A stretch of 64,000 nucleotides of DNA from contig CAVZRR010000024.1 of NCBI GenBank assembly GCA_963777725.1, positions 7,626 to 71,625 of the forward strand, written 5' to 3'. A program made the position numbers and the translations under genes. Shown here in pieces: positions 40,385 to 49,712 of the stretch. Source of the stretch: RPQJ01 sp963777725 (GTDB lineage Bacteria > Pseudomonadota > Gammaproteobacteria > Steroidobacterales > Steroidobacteraceae). How positions within the stretch are numbered: the first letter of the stretch is position 1; each line of letters starts with the position of its first letter. The notes under the pieces are model-generated. The model was not told the origin of the DNA, made no database searches, and saw only the letters and a program-made list of their open reading frames with translations.

Positions 40385-41623
40385 CTACGCCGCGTCGAGT
40401 ACCTCGAACGTCAGTCCCGAGTGCTTGGTCAGGCGCGCAATGAGCCGATCGCCAAAGATCGTCGCCGGCGTCCAAAAACCGCCCTTCACGCCGGAGTTGC
40501 GCAGGTCCTGCGCCAGGCAGGCCCCGGCCTGGCCGAGCATCTTGGCGGTCGAGCCGTACCCCGGGTCGCGATCGCCGGTGACGCGGGTACGGATCGAGCG
40601 GCCGTCCGCGGTCTTGCCGACGAAGCGCAGGTCGAAGAATCCGGTCTTCTGTGCCTCCGCGCTCGGGCCCTCGCCGGGCCCGGGCAGCACGAAGCGCTCC
40701 AGCGCCCAGCGCGTCGGCGGGACGGCTCCAGCCACCATGAAGCCCGCCAGTCCAGCCACCAGGCCGGTGGCCGCCAGTCGACCCTTGAGGCCGCGGCCTG
40801 TCAGCACCGCCTCGTCATAGAGGAAATCGGCGCCGTACGCCTGCTTCGACAACGCATTCGAGCGCTGCACGATCCGAGTGTTGATCGCGCTCATCACGAA
40901 GGGCGCGACCCACGCGTCGAAATCTTCGTCGAATTGGGCGGACTGCAGGTTCGGCTGGCGCACCTCGGGCGCGTAGCCCTCCGGGCAAATCGAATAGGGA
41001 TTGGCGAGTTCCTTGCGCAGTGCTGGATTCGAGGTCGCCTCCTTGACGACATTGAGCACGCTCGCGACCGTGCCGCCCGAGAACCCGCCGCGCATCGCCT
41101 TGACGCGCATCTTGACCCGCGTGCAGGGCTCGCCGAGGCGCTCGATCGCCTGCTGCTGCAGGAAATGCACGCCGAGGTCGGACGGAATCGAGTCGAAGCC
41201 GCAGCTGTGCACGATGCGGGCGCCCGATTTCCGGGCGGCCTTCTCGTAGCCGTGGATCATTCGACGAATCCACTGCGCCTCGCCGGTCAGGTCGCAGTAG
41301 TCCGTGCCCGTTTCGGCACAGGCCTTGACCAGCGGTTCGCCGTACAGCGCGTAAGGCCCGACGGTCGAGATCACGACCCGCGTCTGGCCGCAGAGCGCTT
41401 CGAGCGCAACGGCATCGGCCGCATCGGCAACTACGATCGGCAAGCGCGCCGCTTTCGGCCCGAGCGAGCTGCGCAGCCGCTGCAGCTTCTGCTCGGAACG
41501 GCCGGCCAGCGCCCACTTGAGGCCGTCGTGCGCCCCGAACTGCGCAAACAGGTAGCGGGCGAGGATCTGGCCGACGAAACTCGTCGCGCCGAAGACGGTC
41601 AGGTCGAGGGACGGGGACTTCAT
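40385..41623 (-). CDS. Saccharopine-dehydrogenase-like / trans-acting enoyl reductase family protein
   Basis: The 412-residue protein has an N-terminal Rossmann domain (LTVFGATSFVGQILARYL, residues 8-25) followed by VVISTVGPYALYGEPLVKAC and CDLTGEAQWIRRMI, which identify the saccharopine-dehydrogenase-like family found across proteobacteria and related to mycobacterial trans-acting enoyl reductases. One hydrophobic segment (LVAGLAGFMVAGAVP) lies in the C-terminal half. The substrate may be a lipid, but nothing in the sequence decides that. It is divergent from nadA. Confidence 0.85.
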   Translation of the reverse strand: MKSPSLDLTVFGATSFVGQILARYLFAQFGAHDGLKWALAGRSEQKLQRLRSSLGPKAARLPIVVADAADAVALEALCGQTRVVISTVGPYALYGEPLVKACAETGTDYCDLTGEAQWIRRMIHGYEKAARKSGARIVHSCGFDSIPSDLGVHFLQQQAIERLGEPCTRVKMRVKAMRGGFSGGTVASVLNVVKEATSNPALRKELANPYSICPEGYAPEVRQPNLQSAQFDEDFDAWVAPFVMSAINTRIVQRSNALSKQAYGADFLYDEAVLTGRGLKGRLAATGLVAGLAGFMVAGAVPPTRWALERFVLPGPGEGPSAEAQKTGFFDLRFVGKTADGRSIRTRVTGDRDPGYGSTAKMLGQAGACLAQDLRNSGVKGGFWTPATIFGDRLIARLTKHSGLTFEVLDAA

Positions 41624-41713
41624 GGGCAGCCTCGGTCAGCGGGAATCGCTAGCTTGTCATAGAATCGCGACTCTGGCGCCCTGTCGCCGTGGACCCCACT
41701 GAGGCCACCGAGC

Positions 41714-42769
41714 ATGCAAGTCGACACGCTGTACCAGGACCTGAAGCGCAAGCTCGGGGACGTGATGCCCGACGCCGAGATCCTCCTCAAGGCGGAAGTC
41801 GCGGCCGAAGTGATGCGCCTCAAGGTCGAGCGCGACGCGGTCATCCTCGGCCACAACTACATGGAGCCGGCGCTGTTCCACTCCGTGCCCGATTTCCAGG
41901 GCGACTCGCTCGAGCTGTCCCGGCGTGCGGCCGAGACCAACAAGTCGGTGATCGTGTTTTGCGGCGTGCGCTTCATGGCGGAGACGGCGAAAATCCTCAA
42001 TCCGGGTAAAACCGTGCTGCTGCCGACCCCTAAGGGCGGCTGCTCGCTGGCCGAGAGCATCACGGCGGCGGACGTGCGCGCGCTGCGCGAGGCGTATCCC
42101 GGCGTGCCGATCGTCACCTACATCAATACCTACGCCGACGTGAAGGCCGAGTGCGACATCTGCTGCACCTCGAGCAACGCAGTGGCCGTCGTCGAGTCGC
42201 TGAAGTCCGACACGGTGATCTTCCTGCCCGACGAGTACCTCGCGAAGAACGTCGCCCGGGAGACGGGCCTGCACGTGATCGTGCCCACGGTGCTGCCCAA
42301 GGCCGGCACTGCCCGGCCGAGCACCGACGTCGAGCACACGATGATCGCCTGGAAGGGTCGCTGCGAGGTGCACGAACTCTTCACGACCGAGGACGTCGAC
42401 TCGGTGCGCAAGCAGTTCCCGGACGTGATGATCCTCGCGCACCCGGAGTGCAGCCCCGAGGTGGTCGAGAAAGCCGACTTCTCGGGCAGCACGACAGCGA
42501 TGATCAAGGCCGTCGAGAAATCGAGCGCGAAGCGCTTCCTGCTGCTCACCGAATGCTCGATGGGCGACAACATCGTTGCTGCCAACCCTGAGAAGGAAAT
42601 GCTGCGGCTCTGCAGCCACCGCTGCCCGCACATGCACGAGATCACGCTCGAGCAGACCCGCGATTCGCTGAAGTACATGCGCTACGAGGTCGACGTGCCC
42701 GAGGACATCCGCGTGCGGGCGCTGCGCTCCGTGGAGCGGATGCTCGCCGTCGGGCCGAAAATCGATTGA
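41714..42769 (+). CDS. nadA: Quinolinate synthase
   Basis: The 351-residue iron-sulfur enzyme condenses iminoaspartate with DHAP to quinolinate in NAD synthesis. Motifs: ILGHNYMEPALF, GVRFMAETAKIL, LAESI, CDICCTSSNAV, LTECSMGDN and CSHRCPHMHEITLE. The cysteines in the last three motifs correspond to the [4Fe-4S] ligands C113, C200 and C297 of E. coli NadA. The enzyme lies upstream of nadB with a 4-base overlap and the two form a complete iminoaspartate-to-quinolinate unit. Confidence 0.96.
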   Translation: MQVDTLYQDLKRKLGDVMPDAEILLKAEVAAEVMRLKVERDAVILGHNYMEPALFHSVPDFQGDSLELSRRAAETNKSVIVFCGVRFMAETAKILNPGKTVLLPTPKGGCSLAESITAADVRALREAYPGVPIVTYINTYADVKAECDICCTSSNAVAVVESLKSDTVIFLPDEYLAKNVARETGLHVIVPTVLPKAGTARPSTDVEHTMIAWKGRCEVHELFTTEDVDSVRKQFPDVMILAHPECSPEVVEKADFSGSTTAMIKAVEKSSAKRFLLLTECSMGDNIVAANPEKEMLRLCSHRCPHMHEITLEQTRDSLKYMRYEVDVPEDIRVRALRSVERMLAVGPKID

Positions 42770-44334
42770 ACGACGCGATCCATACCGACGTCCTGGTCCT
42801 CGGCTGCGGCATTGCGGGCGGCACGGCGGCGCTCGAGCTCGCGGAGGCCGGGTTCGACGTGCTGCTCGTCACGCGCGCGGACCGGGCCGAGGAATCGAAC
42901 ACGTACTGGGCGCAGGGCGGCATCATCTTCGAAGGCGAGGGCGATTCCCCGGAATTGCTCGCGAGCGACATCGCCAACGCCGGCGACGGCCTCTGCCATG
43001 ACCAGGCCGTGGAGATCCTGGCGCGCAGCGGGCCGGGGCTCGTGCAGTCGATCCTGCTCGACCGGCTCAAGGTGCCGTTCGACCGCCGGCCGGACGGCCG
43101 CCTGGCGCTGGGCCGCGAGGGCGGCCACTCGCTGCCGCGAATCGTGCATGCCACCGACGCGACCGGCCGCGCGATCGAGAGCGCGCTGATCGCCGCGCTC
43201 GCGCAGCACCCGCGCGTGCGGTTCCTGACCAGCCACACGGCCGTGGACCTGCTGACTCCGGCGCACCACGGCCGCGACCGCCGCGCCATCTACGATCCGC
43301 TGTCCTGCGTGGGCGCTTACGTGCTCGACCAGGGTTCCGGCGAGGTCATTCGTTGCTTCGCCCGGGCCACGGTGCTGTCCACGGGCGGCCTGGGCCAGAT
43401 CTTCCTGCGCACGACCAACCCGGTGGGCTCCCGCGGCGACGGACTGGCCATGGCCTACCGCGCCGGCGCGCGGGTCATCAACACCGAGTACGTCCAGTTT
43501 CACCCGACCGCGTTCTACCACCGCAATGCGCCGTGCTTCCTGATCACGGAGGCCGTGCGCGGCGCCGGCGCCCGGCTGGTGGACGAGCGGGGCGTGCCGT
43601 TCATGGAACGCTACGACGCGGAGTGGAAGGACCTCGCGCCGCGTGACGTGGTTGCACGCAGCATCCACTCCGAGATCCTCCGGCGCGGCGTTTCGAACGT
43701 GTACCTCGACCTGTCGTCCTACATCCCGGCCGAGCGCATTCGTGCCGAGTTCCCCGAGATGCAGCGCAGTTGCCTCGAGTACGGCATCGACATCACGCGC
43801 GACCTGCTGCCCGTCGTTCCCGCCGCGCACTATTCCTGCGGCGGCGTCTGGGCGGACGAGCACGGCGCGAGCACGGTGCAGCGCCTGTATGCGATCGGCG
43901 AGGTGTCCTGCACCGGGCTGCACGGCGCCAACCGCCTTGCCAGCACGTCACTGCTCGAGGGGCTGGTCTGGGGCAGCCGCTCGGCGGCGCACATCGCTGC
44001 CTCGCTGCGCTCGCACAACGGCGTGCGGTACGAGGACATCCCGCCCTGGCAGCCGACCGGACGCGAGACGCCCGATCCGGCGCTGGTCGCCCAGGACATG
44101 AGCTCGATCAAGCACATCATGTGGAACTACGTGGGGCTGGTGCGCACGACGCCGCGCCTCGCGCGCGCGATCCAGGACCTGCGCAACCTCGAGGTCGAGA
44201 TCGAGCGGTTCTACCGTGCCGCCGCGTTGACCGACGAATTGATCGGCCTGCGCAACGCGGTGCGCGTCGCGCTGATCGTGACGCTCGCCGCCTGGGAGAA
44301 CCCGGAGAGCCGCGGCGCCCACTACCGCGAGTGA
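42766..44334 (+). CDS. nadB: L-aspartate oxidase
   Basis: The 522-residue FAD enzyme oxidises L-aspartate to iminoaspartate. The FAD fold is at LVLGCGIAGGTAALELAEAG (residues 10-29), the succinate-dehydrogenase-like contacts are STGGLGQIF and TNPVGSRGDG, the substrate region is FHPTAFYH, and PAAHYSCGGVWADEHG and GLHGANRLASTSLLEGL follow. It starts at a TTG (42766) whose TTGA overlaps the nadA stop, and no closer ATG exists. Length is typical. The pair needs aspartate, which the PEPC-aminotransferase fusion elsewhere in the window could supply. Confidence 0.95.
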   Translation: MNDAIHTDVLVLGCGIAGGTAALELAEAGFDVLLVTRADRAEESNTYWAQGGIIFEGEGDSPELLASDIANAGDGLCHDQAVEILARSGPGLVQSILLDRLKVPFDRRPDGRLALGREGGHSLPRIVHATDATGRAIESALIAALAQHPRVRFLTSHTAVDLLTPAHHGRDRRAIYDPLSCVGAYVLDQGSGEVIRCFARATVLSTGGLGQIFLRTTNPVGSRGDGLAMAYRAGARVINTEYVQFHPTAFYHRNAPCFLITEAVRGAGARLVDERGVPFMERYDAEWKDLAPRDVVARSIHSEILRRGVSNVYLDLSSYIPAERIRAEFPEMQRSCLEYGIDITRDLLPVVPAAHYSCGGVWADEHGASTVQRLYAIGEVSCTGLHGANRLASTSLLEGLVWGSRSAAHIAASLRSHNGVRYEDIPPWQPTGRETPDPALVAQDMSSIKHIMWNYVGLVRTTPRLARAIQDLRNLEVEIERFYRAAALTDELIGLRNAVRVALIVTLAAWENPESRGAHYRE

Positions 44335-44353
44335 GCGCCGATCCGGGGCGGCC

Positions 44354-44782
44354 TCAGCCGAGGATCCGCAGCGCCTGGCGGACCATGAACGCCATCAGCA
44401 CCAGCGTTCCCAGCGCGAAGATGCCGAAGCGCACGATGACGCGGTTGAACGTCGCCTGCACCAGCGAATGCGCGATGCGCAGCAGCACGTAGGCCCAGGC
44501 GAGCTTGAGCGCAGTGGCGTCCCCGCCGCCGGTCAGCGCGGCCAGGAACATCAGCGCGTAGAACAGCGTCGGCTGCTCGTGCAGGTGATTGTAGTTGTCC
44601 GCCACCGAGCGAACGCCCGGCCGCAGACGGTGCGACCACGTGCCGGGATAGGCCGCATCCTGCGGGTCGATGCCGGCCTCCTTCATGGCGGGAATGCGGG
44701 TGGCATACATCCAGATCCACATCACGAGCGTCCAGGCCACGAGCGCGAGGACGGGCGTCAGGAACTCATTCGCAGTCGGCAC
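44354..44782 (-). CDS. MAPEG-family membrane protein
   Basis: The 142-residue protein has four hydrophobic helices and the MAPEG signature DNYNHLHEQPTLFYALMF (about residues 60-77). MAPEG proteins are membrane glutathione-dependent enzymes of eicosanoid and lipid-peroxide metabolism. The bacterial ones are mostly uncharacterised. Translation is set at GTG 44782, which directly follows a GGGGGAAG stretch and places the first helix near the N-terminus; a TTG at 44797 is possible. It converges on nadB. Confidence 0.85.
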   Translation of the reverse strand: MPTANEFLTPVLALVAWTLVMWIWMYATRIPAMKEAGIDPQDAAYPGTWSHRLRPGVRSVADNYNHLHEQPTLFYALMFLAALTGGGDATALKLAWAYVLLRIAHSLVQATFNRVIVRFGIFALGTLVLMAFMVRQALRILG

Positions 44783-44876
44783 GGCGGCTTCCCCCAAAGG
44801 TTGTCGGGCGGGCGAAGGTTAGCAGTTCTCCGGCTTGACGCGGCGCGAGCGGCCGGATAACAAGCGTGCTGCGCCC

Positions 44877-45936
44877 ATGATCGTCTCGACGACACTGACC
44901 GCCAGCAATGCCGGCATCATCGGCGACGCGCTCGCGTCGGTCGTGGCCCGGGTCGATCGCTGCCTGGTCATCGACACCGGCGCGCGCGACGAGACGCTCG
45001 AGGTCGCCCGCCGCGTCGCGGGCGACAAGCTGGTCGTCAGGGAATTCCAGTGGCGGGACGACTTCGCTGCGGCGCGCAACTTTGCGCTCGAGGCGGCGCA
45101 TGCTGCGGGCGGGCAGTGGGCCGTGACCGTGGATACCGACGAGCGGCTGCTGTTCGACGCAGGTTTCGACCTGGCTGAGCGCGCTGGCGCGGACACGGGC
45201 CAGCGTGCTGCTGTCGCCGAGGAGAACGGCACCTACGCCAAGGAGCGCATCTCTGCGCCTGCCGGCCGCAGTGCGCTGGAACGGCCCGACGCACGAGGCG
45301 CTCGTCGGCCAGCGCGAGGGCGAGAGCGCGCAATTGCCGGGAGTCCGGTTCCGCGAGTTGCCCAAGGACGAAGCCGCGCTGCGTCGCAAGTTCGAGCGCG
45401 ACGTGGCGGTGCTGCGCCGCTACGTGCGCCAGCACGCGAAGGAGCCTCGCTGGCACTACTACCTCGGTGCCTCGCACCAGGACCTGGGCCAGCATGCCGC
45501 GGCCATCGAGGCCTATCGCCAATGCGCGGCGCTCGGCGGCTGGGCCGAGGAGGGCGCCTGGGCCTGTTACCGGGCGGCCGAGTGCTGCTGCGCGTTGGGG
45601 CGCTGGGGCGACGCGATCGCGCTCTGTGCGCAGGGACTCGCGATCCGGCCGGCGACCGCAGAGCTGGCGTGGCTCGCCGGGTTCGCCGCCTACAAGGCGA
45701 AGCGCTATGAAGATGCGATCGCATGGTCCAACATGGCGGTCGTCAACGGACTGTACGCCGGTGCGGGCGGCAGCTTTCCTCGCATCGGTTTCCGTCACCT
45801 GCCAGCCCTGTACGAGGGTCCCTACGACGTGCTGCGCTGGACGTACACCGCGCTCGGCGATGCGGCGGCCGCGCGGCAGGCGGCTCAGGAGCATGAAGCC
45901 GCGCAGCGCGCGCGCGAGTCGGCAGGCCGCGCCTGA
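44877..45936 (+). pseudogene. Family 2-type glycosyltransferase with TPR tail, frameshifted
   Basis: The first frame from ATG 44877 encodes a GT-A-like glycosyltransferase start: TASNAGIIGDAL, DTGARDETLEVARR, FQWRDDFAAARNFAL and VTVDTDERL. The remainder of the protein, LRLPAAVRWNGPTHEAL followed by TPR-like helices (HYYLGASHQDLGQHAAAIEAYRQC), lies in another frame from about 45253 to the stop at 45936. A spare base near 45252 accounts for that switch. Between 45175 and 45219 the second frame gives LSALARTRASVLLSP, which fits the family better than the first frame, so two further compensating shifts are likely. The gene is either decaying or locally mis-sequenced. The family is often involved in surface glycan assembly. 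Confidence 0.72.
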
Positions 45937-45966
45937 TCCGCGCCGGATGCTGAACCAGGAGTTTCC

Positions 45967-47751
45967 ATGTTGCTGTTCGATCCAGAGACCTACGATGCTT
46001 CCCGGTACGACGAGCGCACCCGCGGCGCGCTGCTCGCGGTGCGCGATTTCTTCGAGTCCAAGGGTCCTGCCGCGCTCAAGCAGGAGTGCCACGACGCAGT
46101 CTGGTACACGGACTTCCTCGCGCTGCTCGAACGCGAGGGCATCTTCGCCACCTTCGGCACGCCGGCGGCCGTCGGCCGGTTGATCGGCGGTGAGGCCGGT
46201 GGAACGACTGCGCGCTGGGACACGGCGCGCAACAACGACCTGAGCGAGCTGCTGGCCTGGTACTCGCTCGAGCACTGGTATGCGTGGCAGGTGACCGTGC
46301 TCGGGCTCGGCCCGGTCTGGATGAGCGACAACACCGCGGCGAAGACGCTCGTCGGGAAGTCGCTTGCGAGCGGGGGCGTCTTCGCGTTCGGACTGTCGGA
46401 GCGCGAGCACGGCGCCGACATCTATTCGACCGACATGGTGCTGACCGCGGACGGCACGGGCTGGCGGGCGAGCGGCGGCAAGTACTACATCGGCAACGGC
46501 AACTGCGCGGCGCGGGTCGCCGTGTTCGGTCGCGTCCAGCGAGCCGGCGGCCCGTCGGCGAATCCGGCCGACGACTACGTGTTCTTCCTGGCCGACCCGC
46601 AGCATCCCGGCTACGAACTCGTGCAGAACGTGATTCGCGGCCAGATGTACGTCTCCGAATTCCGGCTGCAGGATTACCCGGTGACGCCTGCAGACGTCCT
46701 GCACACGGGCAAGGCGGCCTGGGATGCCGCGCTTGCGACCGTCAACGTCGGCAAGGTGCAGCTCGCATGGGCGAGCATCGGCATCGCAGAGCACTCGTTC
46801 ACCGAGGCGGTCCGGCATGCACGCCGCCGCGTGCTGTACGGCACGCGCGTCACCGATTTCCCGCACGTGCGCCGGCTGCTGGCCGATGCGTACGTGCGGC
46901 TGCTCGCGATGAAGCTCTACAGCGCGCGCTGCTCCGACTACGAGCGGTCCGCAGCCGCGGACGACCGCCGGTTCCTGCTCTTCAACCCGATCGCCAAGAT
47001 GAAGGTCACCAGCGAGGGCGAGCGAGTGATCGACCTGCTCTGGGAGGTGATCGCGGCGAAAGGCTTCGAGAAGGACACCTATTTCGAGCAGGCGACCCGG
47101 CACATCCGCACGCTGCCGAAACTCGAGGGCACGGTGCACGTCAACCTCGCGCTCGTGCTCAAGTTCCTGCCGGCCTATGCCGCGGCCGCCGCTGGCAAGC
47201 CGGTCGCCTACCGCGCCGTGCCGGTCCGGCTCGACCCGGCGGACGACGCGTTCCTGTTCGCGCAAGGACCGGCGAGCGGCCTGTCGCGCATCGGCTTCCA
47301 GGACTGGCGCGCGGCCTTCGTGCGCTTCGCGCACCTGCCGAACGTGGCCGCGTTCCTCACCCAGGTGCAGGCGTTCGGGCAGTTCATGGCCGTGGCCGGG
47401 CCGCAGGGCGAGCAGGGCAAGGACCTCGATTTCCTGCTCTCGATCGGCCAGATCTTCACGCAGATCGTCTACGCGCAACTGGTGGCGGAAGCGGCAGCGC
47501 TGGCGATCGACGGCGCGGCGGACGGCACGCGCAGCGGCACGACCAGCGCCTGTGCCGGCCTCGGCGAGGCTCACGTGGACCGGATGTTCGCCGTCTTCGT
47601 CCAGGACGTGAGCGAGTACGCCGTGGCGTTGCATGGCCAGGCTTCGGCAACCGAGGCGCAGCAGTCGGCCGCCTTGACGCTCGTGCAGCGGCCTCACGCG
47701 GACGGGACCGCGGCCGCGGCGCTGCACGAGGAGATCGTGGCCTACGGTTAG
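45967..47751 (+). CDS. Acyl-CoA dehydrogenase family protein
   Basis: The 594-residue flavoenzyme belongs to the acyl-CoA dehydrogenase superfamily: FAFGLSEREHGADIYST (a variant of the usual EPxAGSD FAD-contact motif), YIGNGNCAARVAVFGRV, VNVGKVQLAWASIGIAEHSF and RTLPKLEGTVHVNLALV, the last matching the EGT helix near the catalytic region. It is longer than the common 380-residue forms because of a C-terminal helical extension, as in DszC-like or the 600-residue family. The substrate is not predictable. AGGAG precedes the ATG by five bases. Confidence 0.85.
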   Translation: MLLFDPETYDASRYDERTRGALLAVRDFFESKGPAALKQECHDAVWYTDFLALLEREGIFATFGTPAAVGRLIGGEAGGTTARWDTARNNDLSELLAWYSLEHWYAWQVTVLGLGPVWMSDNTAAKTLVGKSLASGGVFAFGLSEREHGADIYSTDMVLTADGTGWRASGGKYYIGNGNCAARVAVFGRVQRAGGPSANPADDYVFFLADPQHPGYELVQNVIRGQMYVSEFRLQDYPVTPADVLHTGKAAWDAALATVNVGKVQLAWASIGIAEHSFTEAVRHARRRVLYGTRVTDFPHVRRLLADAYVRLLAMKLYSARCSDYERSAAADDRRFLLFNPIAKMKVTSEGERVIDLLWEVIAAKGFEKDTYFEQATRHIRTLPKLEGTVHVNLALVLKFLPAYAAAAAGKPVAYRAVPVRLDPADDAFLFAQGPASGLSRIGFQDWRAAFVRFAHLPNVAAFLTQVQAFGQFMAVAGPQGEQGKDLDFLLSIGQIFTQIVYAQLVAEAAALAIDGAADGTRSGTTSACAGLGEAHVDRMFAVFVQDVSEYAVALHGQASATEAQQSAALTLVQRPHADGTAAAALHEEIVAYG

Positions 47752-47850
47752 TCGCCCGCGATGAACGGTTCGTCGTGCCGCCTCTTGCGCCGGATTGTGC
47801 GGACCAGACCGCCCCTGTAGCCTGCGCGGCTTCATCCGGGGGAGTCGAGC

Positions 47851-49689
47851 GTGAAGAAAGTCCTGCGCATCGTTGGCTGGTCGGTCGTCGTCCTGTTGCT
47901 GGTCGGCGCCTTCATGGGCTACCGGATCATCTGGGGCCAGCCCTTCACGATCAACCAGCTCGCGAACCGGCAAGCGACGTTCTTTCTCGTCCGCAATCCC
48001 GAGCTGTTCACGATGATCGGCATCGCGGACGGCACGATCGTCGATCGCCATTCCGGCAAGCTGGCGGCAGTCGGCATCGAGAAACGGGACGACGACTACG
48101 CGTTCGCCGAGCAGGCGATCGCGGACGTGAAGAAGTTCGACCGCGCCAGGCTCGATCCCCAGGAACAGATCACCTACGACGTGCTGCTCGACTTCTACGG
48201 ATCGCAAGCCGCGTTCCGGCCGTTCGACTGGCTGTCGTCCGAGGGCCTGTACCCGATCAGCCCGATGTTCGGCACGCAGGTGCAGCTCGCGAGCTTCCTG
48301 CAGACGTCGCACGTCGTGAAGAACGAGAAGACCGCGCGCAACTACGTCGCGCGGCTGCAGGCCATGGGCGGCAAACTCGATGCGCTGACCGCGGAAATGC
48401 AGCGGCAGTCGGCGGCGGGCGTCGTGCTGCCGTCGGCGCTGCTCGAGCGCTCGCTGGTCGTGATCGACGACACGATCCAGCCGTCGCCTGAGCAGAGCCC
48501 ACTCGTTGCCAGCTTCGTCGAGCGCATGGCAAAGGCCGAGGGGCTCGACGCCACGTTGCGCACGTCGTTGCGCGACGATGCGATCGAGGCCGTCCGCACC
48601 AGCGTCTACCCGGCCTATGAACGGATGAGGGCCGCGCTGATTGCCGAGCGGCCGAAGGCGGAGGGCGTGGCAGATGGCGTGGGCCGCTTACCCGACGGCG
48701 CAGCTTTCTACCAGGCGATGCTGCGGCAGTTCACGACCAGCGACTACACGCCCGAGCAGGTGCACCAGCTCGGCCTCGCCGAAGTGGCGCGCATCGACGC
48801 CGAGATGGACGCGTTGCTGAAGAGCGAGGGGTTGGAATCGGGCACCGTGGCCGAACGCATGTCCGCGCTGCGCACGGATCCGCGGTTCCTGTTCGAGAAC
48901 ACCGAGGCGGGGCGCGAGCAACTGCTGGCACGTTACCGCGAGATCCTCGACGACATCGCGCTGCGGATGCCCGAGTACTTCAAGACGATCCCGCCGGGCC
49001 AGCTCGCGGTCGAGCGGATTCCCGCCTCCGCGGAGAAAGGCTCCGCGATGGCCTACTACAATCCAGCGGCGCTCGATGGCTCGCGGCCAGGCACCTTTTT
49101 TGCGAACCTGCGCGACACCTCGGAGTTGCCGACCTGGGGCATGAAGACCCTCGCAGTCCACGAGGGCATTCCCGGCCATCACTTCCAGATCGCGATGGCG
49201 CGCGAGCTGAAGGACCTGCCGCTGCTGCGCCAGCAGCCGATCTACACGGCTTACAGCGAGGGCTGGGCCCTTTACGCCGAGCGCCTCGCGGCAGAGATCG
49301 GCCTCTACGAGAATGACCCGTTCGGCGATCTCGGGCGCCTGCAGGCCGAGATGTTCCGCGCCGTGCGCCTCGTCGTCGACACCGGCCTGCATGCGAAGGG
49401 CTGGACGCGCGAGCAGGCGATCGAATACATGGTCGGTACGGCCGGCATGGGCGAGGACGAGGTGGTCTCCGAGGTGGAGCGCTACATGGCGCTGCCCGGC
49501 CAGGCCACCGCATACAAGGTCGGCCAGCTCAAGATCCTCGAGCTGCGGGATCGGGCCCGCAAGGCACTGGGGCCGAAGTTCAACCTGAAGGACTTCCACA
49601 CCGTCGTGCTCGAGAGCGGGGCGGTGCCGCTCACCGTGCTCGAGCAGCTCGTCGACGAGTGGATTGCGACGGGATCGACTGCGGCATAA
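47851..49689 (+). CDS. DUF885-family membrane-anchored metallopeptidase-like protein
   Basis: The 612-residue protein has one N-terminal helix (VLRIVGWSVVVLLLVGAFMGY), likely an uncleaved anchor, and the DUF885 domain. Key motifs are LAVHEGIPGHHFQIAMA (zinc HExxH, with HH just after) and YSEGWALYAERLA, which supplies the third ligand. DUF885 proteins are gluzincin-like carboxypeptidases of uncertain substrate. The start is GTG 47851 after GGGGGA. Its 3' end overlaps the upstream frame of the cupin gene. Confidence 0.88.
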   Translation: MKKVLRIVGWSVVVLLLVGAFMGYRIIWGQPFTINQLANRQATFFLVRNPELFTMIGIADGTIVDRHSGKLAAVGIEKRDDDYAFAEQAIADVKKFDRARLDPQEQITYDVLLDFYGSQAAFRPFDWLSSEGLYPISPMFGTQVQLASFLQTSHVVKNEKTARNYVARLQAMGGKLDALTAEMQRQSAAGVVLPSALLERSLVVIDDTIQPSPEQSPLVASFVERMAKAEGLDATLRTSLRDDAIEAVRTSVYPAYERMRAALIAERPKAEGVADGVGRLPDGAAFYQAMLRQFTTSDYTPEQVHQLGLAEVARIDAEMDALLKSEGLESGTVAERMSALRTDPRFLFENTEAGREQLLARYREILDDIALRMPEYFKTIPPGQLAVERIPASAEKGSAMAYYNPAALDGSRPGTFFANLRDTSELPTWGMKTLAVHEGIPGHHFQIAMARELKDLPLLRQQPIYTAYSEGWALYAERLAAEIGLYENDPFGDLGRLQAEMFRAVRLVVDTGLHAKGWTREQAIEYMVGTAGMGEDEVVSEVERYMALPGQATAYKVGQLKILELRDRARKALGPKFNLKDFHTVVLESGAVPLTVLEQLVDEWIATGSTAA

Positions 49690-49712
49690 CCCTCTCGTCT
49701 GCCGTGAACGAA

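Noticed and set aside
45037..48312. A 1091-codon reverse open frame
   Set aside because: It is antisense to the acyl-CoA dehydrogenase and DUF885 genes, which have clear family motifs.
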